Of a stretch of 15,627 bases of DNA, positions 1-6,853 are shown piece after piece. The translations under genes and the position numbers were made by a program. The first letter of the stretch is position 1. Every line of letters starts with the position of its first letter. The DNA lies in assembly GCA_003520455.1 (NCBI GenBank), contig DOUV01000326.1, forward strand, positions 1 to 15,627, in the 5' to 3' direction. The stretch is from Chloroflexota bacterium. Its GTDB lineage: Bacteria; Chloroflexota; Anaerolineae; Ardenticatenales; Ardenticatenaceae. The notes below the pieces were generated by a model that saw only the letters and a list, made by a program, of their open reading frames with translations, was not told the DNA's origin and did no database searches.

Positions 1-3000
1 AGGGCCTCCACCAGCGCCTGCCAGGGGCTCGTCAGAGCCGGCTCTGCTCCTGCCTGCGTGAACAGCGTTGGCAGGCGGTGAAGCAGGAACAGCCAGGGCT
101 GTAGTAGCTCCTGTTCGCGCCGGGTCACGAGCAACTGGTGATTCATTCGCTCGACCCAGACCCGCAGGCTGCGCAAACCGGCGGTATCAAGGCGGGAAGC
201 CTTTGTCGAGACCAACTCCGCCAGCGCGCGCTCCAGTTGTGGCCAGCTCTCTCCTGCGAGCCAGAGGAGCAACGGGACCCAGCCGCCAGGCTCGTTTCCA
301 ACTGTCAAGATCTCCTGCCGGATGTGGGCGATCCGGCTCCGTACCAGAGCCACCTGCGGCTCGAGATCTTCCCCGTCGAGCCCCTCCACGACCTCGGCCA
401 GGACGGCGAGCGTGTCGAGAAGACCCTCCCATCGCTCCCAGCGCGGGAACGGCGTCTGGGGGAGAGCCTGGCACGCCTGAGCGAGCGCCCAGAGCGAGGC
501 GGCCAGGTTGCCGCTATCCACGGTGGAGACGTAGCGCGGCGGCAGAGACTCCAGGGTGCGCGTATCGTACCAGTTCAGCCAATGGCCCCGATGGCGCTCC
601 AGCCCGTCCATCCCCTCAAACGCGTCGCGCAGCCGTGTCGTTAACCCCAACGGTCCGAGGTAGCCAAAGTCGTAAGCCGACAGCGTCGCCAGCAGGAGCA
701 GGCCGATGTTGGTCGGCGACGTGCGGTGCGCGATGTACCCCCGCGGCGCTTGCTGGAAGTGGTCAGGCGCCAACCAGTGATCTTCAGGGCCGACGAACTG
801 CTCGAAGTAGAACCAGGTGCGGCGGGCCAGGGTACGCAACTGCTGGCGCTGCTCGACGGTCAGCGGCGCCGGCTCCTGAATTCTGGGGCGACTGATCCAG
901 AAGGCGATTTGGGGGGAGAGGAGCCATACCAGCAACAGCGGTGCGACGACCGGCAGGGCCGCCGGGTTGACCAGGCCCACGAGTGCCCCGAGAACGAGAG
1001 TGAGCAATAGAGACGGGGTCATCTGTTGCCAGGCCTGATCCGCATCGACCTCTGCGCCGATCAGGCGCGCGGTGAGCGCTGCGCTGGTCCATTGCAGGAG
1101 GTGCCGCCGGGTGATGAACAGGCGGATCAGGGTCGTCCCAACCGCATCCAGGACAAGGAGGGTCTCGTAGGGCAGAAGAGCGAGCGCCAGGAGCCAACGA
1201 ATCCCGGCATCCCGAAGGGGACGGAGAAGGTCGCGCACCGCTCCACCCGGTCGCTCTCCGAACGGAAGCGATCGGAGACCGCGAATCAGCGTGGTCACCG
1301 CGTCGAGGAGGAGGGGTACGGCCGGGACCAGCAGCCCCATCACCATCCAACCCGGCACCGAGCCGGGCAGCCAGAGCCAACCGGCGACGAACAAGGCCAG
1401 CAGGGCCGGCGCCAACAGGCTCCGGCGCAGATTGTCGAGGATCTTCCAGCGGTCAATTATCGAGAGGTCGTTCGGGATCGTTCCCCGGATGGCATGGGGC
1501 ACACGGGGCAGAAGCCAGGGCAGCAGTTGCCAGTCCCCGCGCACCCAGCGATGCGAGCGGCGCACGAGAATGAGATAGTGGGCGGGATATTCCTCGTACA
1601 GGATGATATCCGTCACCAGCCCTGCGCGTCCGTGGATCCCCTCGAAGAGATCGTGGCTGAGGAGGGCGTTCTCGGGGACCCGGCCCGCCAGGCTGCGCTC
1701 AAACGCATCCACGTCGTAGATCCCCTTACCGACGTAGATTCCCTCACCAAACAGATCCTGGTAAACGTCGGAAACCGCCCGCGTGTAGAGATCAAGCCCA
1801 ATATCGCCGACGAAGACCTGGGTAAAGAGGGACTGGTTGGCGCTGGTCGGCGTGATCTCGGTTCGGGGTTGCAGCACGGTGTAGCCGGCGATCACGGCGC
1901 CAGTGTGGAGGTCAAATTCGGCGCGATTGAGAGGGTGCGCCAGGGTTGCGACCAGCCGGTTCGCACTGTCCCTCGGCAGAACGGTATCAGCATCCAGGGT
2001 GATAACGTACTTGATCCTCGCCAGCCCTTCGCGATCCCCGAGCTGCGCCGTGAAGGAGGTCTCCTGGCTCCCGCGCAGCAGCCGGTTGAACTCGGTGAGT
2101 TTGCCGCGCTTGCGCTCCCAGCCCATCCACACCGCCTCGCGCGGATTCCACACCCGGTGGCGGTGGAAAAGGGCGAAAGGACCAGCCCCCGGCCGGCGAT
2201 ACTTCGTGTTGAGCGCCTGGATCCCTGCCTGCGCCTGTTCAAGCAGGGCCCCGTCGTCCGGCATCTGCTCCTGCGGGGCATCGGCGAGATCGGTGAGCAG
2301 GGCAAAGGTAAGTTGGGGATCGGGGTTCCGCAGGAAATGAAGCTCCAACTGCTGGAGCAGATCATCCACCTCCCCGGCGCTGGACAGCAGCGCGGGAACA
2401 ACCACCATCGTAGGATACTCGGGCGGGATGCCCGCGCTGAAATCCAGCTTGGGCAACACTCGGGGCGATACGGTGTGGGTGATGGCCCAATTGGTAATGG
2501 CGACGGCGACGGTCATGGCCGGCACCAGGCCCAACAGGATAAGAGCTGCGACCTGGAGTGGTGACCCACCCGTGCTGACAGCATAGCGAAGCAGCACGAA
2601 TAGGAGAATGAGCATCAGGAGGCCGATGCTGCCGAGGTAGACCAGGGTGGGATGCTCGAATGACCAGCGCCGCACGCGCACGCCCCACGCAGGCCGGTAA
2701 TCCAGGTGCGCCTCGAGCGCGGCGCGGCCCCGGTCCACGAGATAGAAACCGACGTGGCCGGCGCGAGCCGAGGTGCGCTCACCAATGCGAGCATCCCCCT
2801 GTTGCGCCAGCCGGATGGCCTCCCCGGCCACGGCTTCTTCATTCCAGTCCGTCGCCAGGGCCAGCGCCTCGACGACCTTGCGATAGCGGTCGCGCGTCTC
2901 GAAGTCCATCTGCGCGTAGAACCCCTCAGGGTCGTCGCGCAAGATCTGCTCGACCTGACTGACACTCTCAAAGAATTCTTTCCAATTCTGGGTGTGCAGC

Positions 3001-3662
3001 CAGCGCAGGCTGGGGATACTGCTGGCGACCACGTTCTCGTCGGCCGCGGCGTGGGCCGTTAGAGCTGGCGCTCGAGGGGCCGCGCCCCCCGGCCACTGGA
3101 TGCCGGTAATGCGAGCGAGAGCCTGGCTCAATGCCTCCAGGAGCCCCACGCGCAGCATAGTCGGAAACGCCCACAACTCCCCCATCGTCAGTGGAGCAAC
3201 GTCCTGGTAAACCTGCGTGAAACGTCTCAGCCGGTCGAGCTCGAGGTGGTAGTCGCTGGCGCGGATGAACTCCCGCGCCAGCGCATAGATCCGCGGTTCC
3301 CCCTGCAACGGGCCGGCATCGAGCTTGGGCAACTGGCGGTAGTAACCCTGGGGCATATCCTCGCGAATCTGGCGCAGAGCTTGCTGAACCACATAAAAGT
3401 TGTCTAGCAGCCACTCGGCCGCATACGAGAGGGCGAGTTCGCTCTGAGACGCCTCGACAAAGTGCTCATAGGCCGCACGCAAAAGAGCCTCTTGCACGCG
3501 GAGGTGTTCTTCTAACCAGAACTCGTGCCCAGGCCGGCGCGAGGCGGCCTGGTGCCTGGCCAACTGCTGTGCCAGTTCGTCCAACCGCTGCGCCCGCACC
3601 GCTTCCTGATCGAGAGGTGTCTGGTCTGTAAGCGTCAGCGAATCAGCGGAGTGCTCTGTCAT
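1..3662 (-). CDS. Cyclic beta-1,2-glucan synthase (NdvB/Cgs family), 5' part, runs off left edge
   Basis: I read this frame by hand: it is open for 1220 codons from ATG 3662 (AAGGGA 9 nt upstream) to base 1, with no stop. By family it is an inner-membrane enzyme that polymerises UDP-glucose into beta-1,2-glucan and cyclises it. Residues 60-100 carry the conserved AAEWLLDNFYVV and GYYRQLPKL blocks. Hydrophobic segments lie at about 342-359 and 367-392. The GT84 core spans about 400-735, with LDFSAGIPPEYP (406-417), VWMGWERKRG (511-520), YVITLDADT holding the metal-binding D557/D559, LLSHDLFEG (667-675) and a QxxRW-like HRW (704-706). More membrane segments follow at about 745-765, 770-790, 822-842 and 884-917. 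TSPTNIG (981-987) and HWLNWYDT (1027-1034) open the glucoamylase-like domain. Family members reach roughly 2800 residues, so the rest of that domain and the C-terminal GH94 phosphorylase domain lie outside the window. The start lies inside the stress-protein gene, suggesting coupled translation. Confidence 0.95.
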   Translation of the reverse strand, partial: MTEHSADSLTLTDQTPLDQEAVRAQRLDELAQQLARHQAASRRPGHEFWLEEHLRVQEALLRAAYEHFVEASQSELALSYAAEWLLDNFYVVQQALRQIREDMPQGYYRQLPKLDAGPLQGEPRIYALAREFIRASDYHLELDRLRRFTQVYQDVAPLTMGELWAFPTMLRVGLLEALSQALARITGIQWPGGAAPRAPALTAHAAADENVVASSIPSLRWLHTQNWKEFFESVSQVEQILRDDPEGFYAQMDFETRDRYRKVVEALALATDWNEEAVAGEAIRLAQQGDARIGERTSARAGHVGFYLVDRGRAALEAHLDYRPAWGVRVRRWSFEHPTLVYLGSIGLLMLILLFVLLRYAVSTGGSPLQVAALILLGLVPAMTVAVAITNWAITHTVSPRVLPKLDFSAGIPPEYPTMVVVPALLSSAGEVDDLLQQLELHFLRNPDPQLTFALLTDLADAPQEQMPDDGALLEQAQAGIQALNTKYRRPGAGPFALFHRHRVWNPREAVWMGWERKRGKLTEFNRLLRGSQETSFTAQLGDREGLARIKYVITLDADTVLPRDSANRLVATLAHPLNRAEFDLHTGAVIAGYTVLQPRTEITPTSANQSLFTQVFVGDIGLDLYTRAVSDVYQDLFGEGIYVGKGIYDVDAFERSLAGRVPENALLSHDLFEGIHGRAGLVTDIILYEEYPAHYLILVRRSHRWVRGDWQLLPWLLPRVPHAIRGTIPNDLSIIDRWKILDNLRRSLLAPALLALFVAGWLWLPGSVPGWMVMGLLVPAVPLLLDAVTTLIRGLRSLPFGERPGGAVRDLLRPLRDAGIRWLLALALLPYETLLVLDAVGTTLIRLFITRRHLLQWTSAALTARLIGAEVDADQAWQQMTPSLLLTLVLGALVGLVNPAALPVVAPLLLVWLLSPQIAFWISRPRIQEPAPLTVEQRQQLRTLARRTWFYFEQFVGPEDHWLAPDHFQQAPRGYIAHRTSPTNIGLLLLATLSAYDFGYLGPLGLTTRLRDAFEGMDGLERHRGHWLNWYDTRTLESLPPRYVSTVDSGNLAASLWALAQACQALPQTPFPRWERWEGLLDTLAVLAEVVEGLDGEDLEPQVALVRSRIAHIRQEILTVGNEPGGWVPLLLWLAGESWPQLERALAELVSTKASRLDTAGLRSLRVWVERMNHQLLVTRREQELLQPWLFLLHRLPTLFTQAGAEPALTSPWQALVEA

Positions 3663-4623
3663 GCACGAGCGTCCCTTGAGCGTGCTCTCTCGCAGCGACT
3701 TCGGCCCGGGTCGGTTCGATCTCGTCTGCCGAAAGATCCTGCACGATTAAGAGTGGTGTGGCGCCGTAGGCGACGAAATTACTGGTGATACTACCATAGG
3801 GCCACTTATTCTTACCAGAATAGCCGTGAGCACAAAGCATCACCAGGTCGATACCCTCCGCCTCCACCAGCTCGTGCAGCGTGGCGGCGACATCGTCTCC
3901 CACCAACAGGCGAACCTCGGCCTCCGGCGGGAGGTGGGATTGCAGGTACTCCAGGTAGCGCATCGCTTCCTGCCGATTGCGCTCCGTGAGGCGATTCGCC
4001 AGCTCGAGATCCTCTGATGATGGCGCGCGGCGCGGCATCTCGGGCGGACGCGCGACGTGAACGATGAGAAGTTGGGACTCGTGGTGGCGCGCCAGGGTCG
4101 TCGCGAGCGGCACAACACTCTCGGCCCGCTGCGAACCATCCAGCGGCACCAGGAGTCGCCGATAGCGCACGCTGGCAACGCGGCCGGTCATCGGTTGATA
4201 GGCCCGCACAATCATGGTTGAGGTGTGCGCCCGCAGCAGGATTTTCTGCACCACACCGCTCATATTCCAGGGACTCAGGCCACTCCGGCCATGACTACTG
4301 AGAACCAGCAGATCGACATCGCTGGCGCGAGCGTACGCCACGATGCGGTCCGCAGCTTGGCCCTCCAACAGGCTGCTCTCCGTGTGGACTCCCACGCGTC
4401 GCAAGCCGTCGGTGAGGCCTGCCAGGTAGGCTTCCGCTTCCGCTTTCCTGAAACGCCATTCGAGTGGGTCGACCGCCTGCATCGGACCGGCGCTACTGCG
4501 CTGCTCCAATACCAGGAGGAGGGTGACGCGAGACTCAAAGGTTGCCGCGAGGGCCGCAACGTGCGGCAAGACGCACTCGGCCAGGGCCGATCCGTCGAGA
4601 GGAACGAGGATATGATTGAACAT
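3643..4623 (-). CDS. Tandem universal stress protein (two USP domains)
   Basis: This encodes a 326-aa cytoplasmic protein of two UspA-like nucleotide-binding domains. The start is ATG 4623 because AAGGAAGG lies just upstream and the family opening ILVPLDGS follows at once (residues 5-12). The second domain opens with LLVPLDGS (157-164). D10 and D162 are the usual adenine/ribose-side aspartates. Domain 2 has an intact phosphate loop, H266-G267, nine residues, then G277-S278. In domain 1 the same loop (H111-G112, nine residues) ends in S122-G123 instead of G-S, so its ATP binding may be altered. USPs respond to starvation, redox and energy stress. The TGA at 3643-3645 lies 20 nt inside the glucan synthase gene, so both are probably on one transcript and the stress protein may tie glucan synthesis to cell state. 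That role is inference. Confidence 0.93.
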   Translation of the reverse strand: MFNHILVPLDGSALAECVLPHVAALAATFESRVTLLLVLEQRSSAGPMQAVDPLEWRFRKAEAEAYLAGLTDGLRRVGVHTESSLLEGQAADRIVAYARASDVDLLVLSSHGRSGLSPWNMSGVVQKILLRAHTSTMIVRAYQPMTGRVASVRYRRLLVPLDGSQRAESVVPLATTLARHHESQLLIVHVARPPEMPRRAPSSEDLELANRLTERNRQEAMRYLEYLQSHLPPEAEVRLLVGDDVAATLHELVEAEGIDLVMLCAHGYSGKNKWPYGSITSNFVAYGATPLLIVQDLSADEIEPTRAEVAAREHAQGTLVHDRALR

Positions 4624-4723
4624 AGGTCCTTCCTTTACTCTCCGGTATGGGTGGAAGGTCGTCGCCAGTGACTGGCAGAACGGTGGGGTGCTTGATGTGA
4701 TTTCGGCAACGTTCACACTGGGT

Positions 4724-4729
4724 AGTATA
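4724..4729 (-). promoter_or_regulatory. Possible -10 element for the USP-glucan synthase transcript
   Basis: On the minus strand, TATACT sits in a short AT-rich patch about 100 nt before the stress-protein start, in the gap after the truncated PEBP gene. It matches TATAAT at five of six bases. I see no convincing -35 hexamer at 16-18 nt, so this would be a weak or activated promoter, or a chance match. Confidence 0.3.
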
Positions 4730-4771
4730 CATAGTTTTGTTGAAAGCCGGTACCAGGCGGCGCAGGGTCGC

Positions 4772-5116
4772 TCAAAAAGCGGCGCATGCGAGGTGCGCAC
4801 CGTGGCCGGGCGGCGGGCACGGGCCGGTGTACCCGGTCTTGCGAGAGTCATTCGTGCCGGCAATCCCGACCTCGCCCGCTTTCGTGCCCTCAGGCAGATT
4901 TGACCGCGATGCGGGGATGTCGAAGAGAATCCAATCGGTAAAGGTGCCCTTGCGCGCGTCGGGGTCTTCGACCAGGAGGGCAAAGCTCCGGGTCCCATCT
5001 GGGGCGCCCTGCCAGCGCAACTCCGGCGAGACATTCTCACCATCGCAGGTAAAGCGTTTGGGAATTGTGCCCCCCGCTGAGAAGGCTGGGCTCTCAAGCG
5101 TGAAGGATGTCGCCAC
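4772..5116 (-). pseudogene. PEBP (YbhB/YbcL) family gene, C-terminally truncated
   Basis: The frame encodes 114 aa from GTG 5116, chosen because AAAAGGAG lies 7 nt upstream and the family N-terminus follows (SFTLESPAF). Clear phosphatidylethanolamine-binding-protein blocks are IPKRFTCDGENVSPELRW, ALLVEDPDA, WILFDIPA and GTNDSRKTGYTGPCPPPGHG. Bacterial members are usually about 150-180 aa. Here the sequence stops shortly after CPPPGHG, where HRY and a further C-terminal strand/helix normally follow. None of the three frames downstream restores that tail, so this looks like a deletion rather than a simple frameshift. The ligand-pocket motif usually read as FxHW is FTDW, losing a conserved histidine. 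The start and frame are intact, so a short product may still be made, but a normal PEBP fold is unlikely. It lies 148 nt upstream of the stress-protein gene on the same strand. Confidence 0.75.
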
Positions 5117-5931
5117 TGATTTTCTCCTTTTGCAGCAGTGTTTCCTCGCTGTCCCTTCAACGAAGCCACGAGGTCTTCCAGGCAATCCCCGGAGTTGTAG
5201 CAACTTCTTTGCCATGGCCAATGCCATCTCCACCGTACGAGTTTGGACTCGGCAGGAAGTTGCCGTGGATGCGAAGGACGAGAGAATACGCGGCCCCGGG
5301 TGCAAAAGATCGACAGTCAGCGCAGGCAAACGACTCTAAAAATCCAGAAACGGCCGGCGCTGGCGAACTGAGCTTTTCAGACTCTGGCCCGGTCCTTGCT
5401 GTTCTCGGATCCCAGTAAAAATGCCTGGGTGGTGACTGGTAGAGCTTCTCTCCACATGGCGCGCCTCTCAGGTCAAAAGAGCGTTCTCACCACACGAAAG
5501 GAATGGCGACTATGCCACAAACAACGTTTGCCGGACATCCGCCTGGTCAGGTTCACCCTCGAGAACCCGCAGCTGACCCACCCCCAACCCGTGCTGGAGC
5601 ACGCCAGCCTTCATGATTGTGGCACGAGTCTTGCAGCACCGAGGGGAAGGGCGAGGGAGGTGCGTGCCATCGCCAGGGATCCTGTGACAAGCCAACAAAC
5701 GCCGCAGAGATCCGGCGCACGCCCTGGTTCGCCACCAAAACGGCGCCGGTGCCGCAAGCCGTCTTTCACACGCTGTTTGGCCTGGCGCTCGGGCTCTACA
5801 TAGCTCCACACTGCCTCGAAGCGAGAGTACCGGATGGGCTGGTGCGGGGCCCGGACCGCCACGCGACAATCAGCATGGGGGGGCAGACGCGCGGGCGACC
5901 CCCATAGGCAGAAGAAAGGAGATGAATCGAG
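5117..5931. other. Gene-poor stretch with possible decayed membrane-protein remnants
   Basis: About 800 nt separate the minus-strand PEBP remnant from the plus-strand zinc-finger gene, and I find no intact recognisable gene. One plus-strand frame is suggestive. An AAAGGA precedes ATG 5503/5512 and reads MPQTTFAGHP, which resembles the N-terminus of DUF2231 membrane proteins, but a TGA follows at 5614. The same frame later reads VFHTLFGLALGLYIAP (about 5762-5809), a membrane-like segment. The stretch between them does not look like protein, so a decayed gene is only a guess. Promoters for the divergent flanking genes should lie here, but I cannot assign clear -10/-35 pairs. Confidence 0.4.
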
Positions 5932-6051
5932 ATGGCCCAGAAGCAGCAGTACGAGTGCAAGGTGTGCGGCGCGGAATTTCCGACGCGCGAGCAACTCGAG
6001 GAACACAAGAAGAAGGCACACCAGCAACAGCCAGAACAACAGAAACGATAG
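5932..6051 (+). CDS. 39-aa C2H2 zinc-finger protein
   Basis: A very small basic and glutamine-rich protein starts at ATG 5932, with AAAGGAG about 11 nt upstream. It has one classical zinc finger: C9-x2-C12-x12-H25-x4-H30, with F16 and L22 at the usual hydrophobic core positions (ECKVCGAEF then REQLEEH). The tail after H30 is QQQPEQQKR. In eukaryotes this fold binds DNA, RNA or protein. Single-finger bacterial proteins of this size are largely uncharacterised, and DNA binding by one finger would be weak, so a zinc-sensing or protein-binding role is equally possible. An ATG at 5922 lies in another frame and gives no recognisable protein. It is the first gene of the plus-strand cluster and is separated from the next by a strong hairpin. 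Confidence 0.85.
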   Translation: MAQKQQYECKVCGAEFPTREQLEEHKKKAHQQQPEQQKR

Positions 6052-6064
6052 AACCCAAGAACGC

Positions 6065-6100
6065 GTCGCCGGTTCCGGCAAGGGGGCCGGAACCGGCGAC
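6065..6100 (+). terminator. Perfect 15-bp hairpin between zinc-finger and rhodanese genes
   Basis: The arms 6065-6079 (GTCGCCGGTTCCGGC) and 6086-6100 are exact reverse complements around the 6-nt loop AAGGGG. No T-tract follows, so it is not a standard intrinsic terminator. It could attenuate, mark a processing site, or protect the 3' end of the zinc-finger message. The next gene's GGAGG site begins 10 nt after the stem. Confidence 0.6.
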
Positions 6101-6120
6101 CCACAATCTGGAGGCGCGCC

Positions 6121-6846
6121 ATGCCAGTTGACATCACCCGAGATGATGTACACCGACTTGTCAAGGACGGAGCGCAGCTCGTCGAGGTGCTCGGCCGGGA
6201 GGAGTACGAGGGCGAGCATCTTCGCGGCGCGATCAATATTCCCCTCACGACGCTCGATCGTGAGACAACCGCCCCACTCAAGCAGGACAGACCCATGATC
6301 GTCTACTGCTTCGACTATCAGTGAGACATGAGTGCCCGAGCCGCGGCGCGGCTCGAGAGCCTCGGCTTCACTCGGGTCTTCCGGTACCAGCCGGGAAAAG
6401 CAGACTGGCTCGCCAACGGGCTGCCGACTGAGGGAAAGTATGCCGATGTGACTCGCGTCGGCGATCTCGCCCGGCACGAGGTGCCGACCTGCCGCCTGGG
6501 AGATCGGGTCGGCGATATCGCCGAGCGGGCCCGGACGAGCGGGTTGAACGTGTGCGTCGTCGTCACTGCCGAGCGGGTGGTGCTCGGGTTGCTTCGGCCC
6601 CAAGCCCTGGATGCCGATCCCTCGACCACTGTCGAACAGGTCATGGAGTGTGGTCCCAAAACGTACCGCCCCCACGTCTTGCCGGATCGGGCAGCCGAGT
6701 ACATGCGGAAGCACGAGCTCGACAGCGTCCTCGTGACCACCTCCGATGGAGAGTTGCTGGGCGTGTTGCGTCGGAAAGATGCCCAGCGGGAGGCAGCGGA
6801 CGGCCAACCGGCGAACAAGAGGCAGCAGGAATCCGGAAACAAATGA
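6121..6846 (+). CDS. Rhodanese-CBS protein with in-frame TGA at the catalytic cysteine position
   Basis: GGAGG lies 6 nt before ATG 6121. Residues 1-67 are the first part of a rhodanese domain (QLVEVLGREEYEGEHLRGAI, then MIVYCFDYQ). Codon 68 (6322-6324) is TGA. The same frame continues without a shift as DMSARAAARLESLGF and GKADWLANGLP, the second part of the domain. Rhodaneses of this type carry the active-site cysteine exactly here (pattern C-D-M-S-x-R), so the TGA replaces the sulfur-carrying residue. Two CBS motifs follow at about residues 110-225 (ending SVLVTTSDGELLGVLRRKD), which in this family bind adenosine nucleotides. Read through, the product is 241 aa. Read as stops, it is a 67-aa fragment plus a 172-aa protein re-initiated at ATG 6328, which has no good ribosome site. 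Options are selenocysteine insertion, a nonsense mutation, or a sequencing error. The gene lies 7 nt before the LLM oxidoreductase and is probably cotranscribed. Confidence 0.85.
6322..6355 (+). promoter_or_regulatory. Candidate bacterial SECIS element (TGA plus downstream stem-loop)
   Basis: After the in-frame TGA (6322-6324) the mRNA can form an 8-bp perfect stem, 6337-6344 (CGAGCCGC) with 6348-6355 (GCGGCTCG), closing a GGC loop at 6345-6347. The loop begins 20 nt after the TGA and starts with G. As I recall the bacterial SECIS model, it asks for a small G-containing apical loop roughly 16-37 nt downstream of UGA, so this fits. The stem lies in codons for the conserved R-A-A-A-R-L stretch in GC-rich DNA, so it could be coincidental. 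Confidence 0.4.
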
Positions 6847-6853
6847 GGCCCCT

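Noticed and set aside
1026..2564. Long plus-strand open frame (512 codons) opposite the glucan synthase gene
   Set aside because: Its translation has no family motifs and is rich in Q, R, G and P, as expected for the complement of a GC-rich gene. The minus strand there carries the unmistakable GT84 motifs.
3643..5169. Extended 508-codon version of the stress protein beginning upstream of 4623
   Set aside because: The added 182 residues run through the PEBP gene in another frame and look non-coding. ATG 4623 has a strong ribosome site and the correct family start.
6300..6340. Frameshift as the cause of the broken rhodanese domain
   Set aside because: Conserved residues on both sides of the TGA are in the same frame with the correct spacing, so only a base substitution or recoding can explain it.
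5611..6807. Minus-strand open frame (398 codons) opposite the rhodanese-CBS gene
   Set aside because: Antisense to clear rhodanese and CBS coding sequence, with no ribosome site or recognisable domain.
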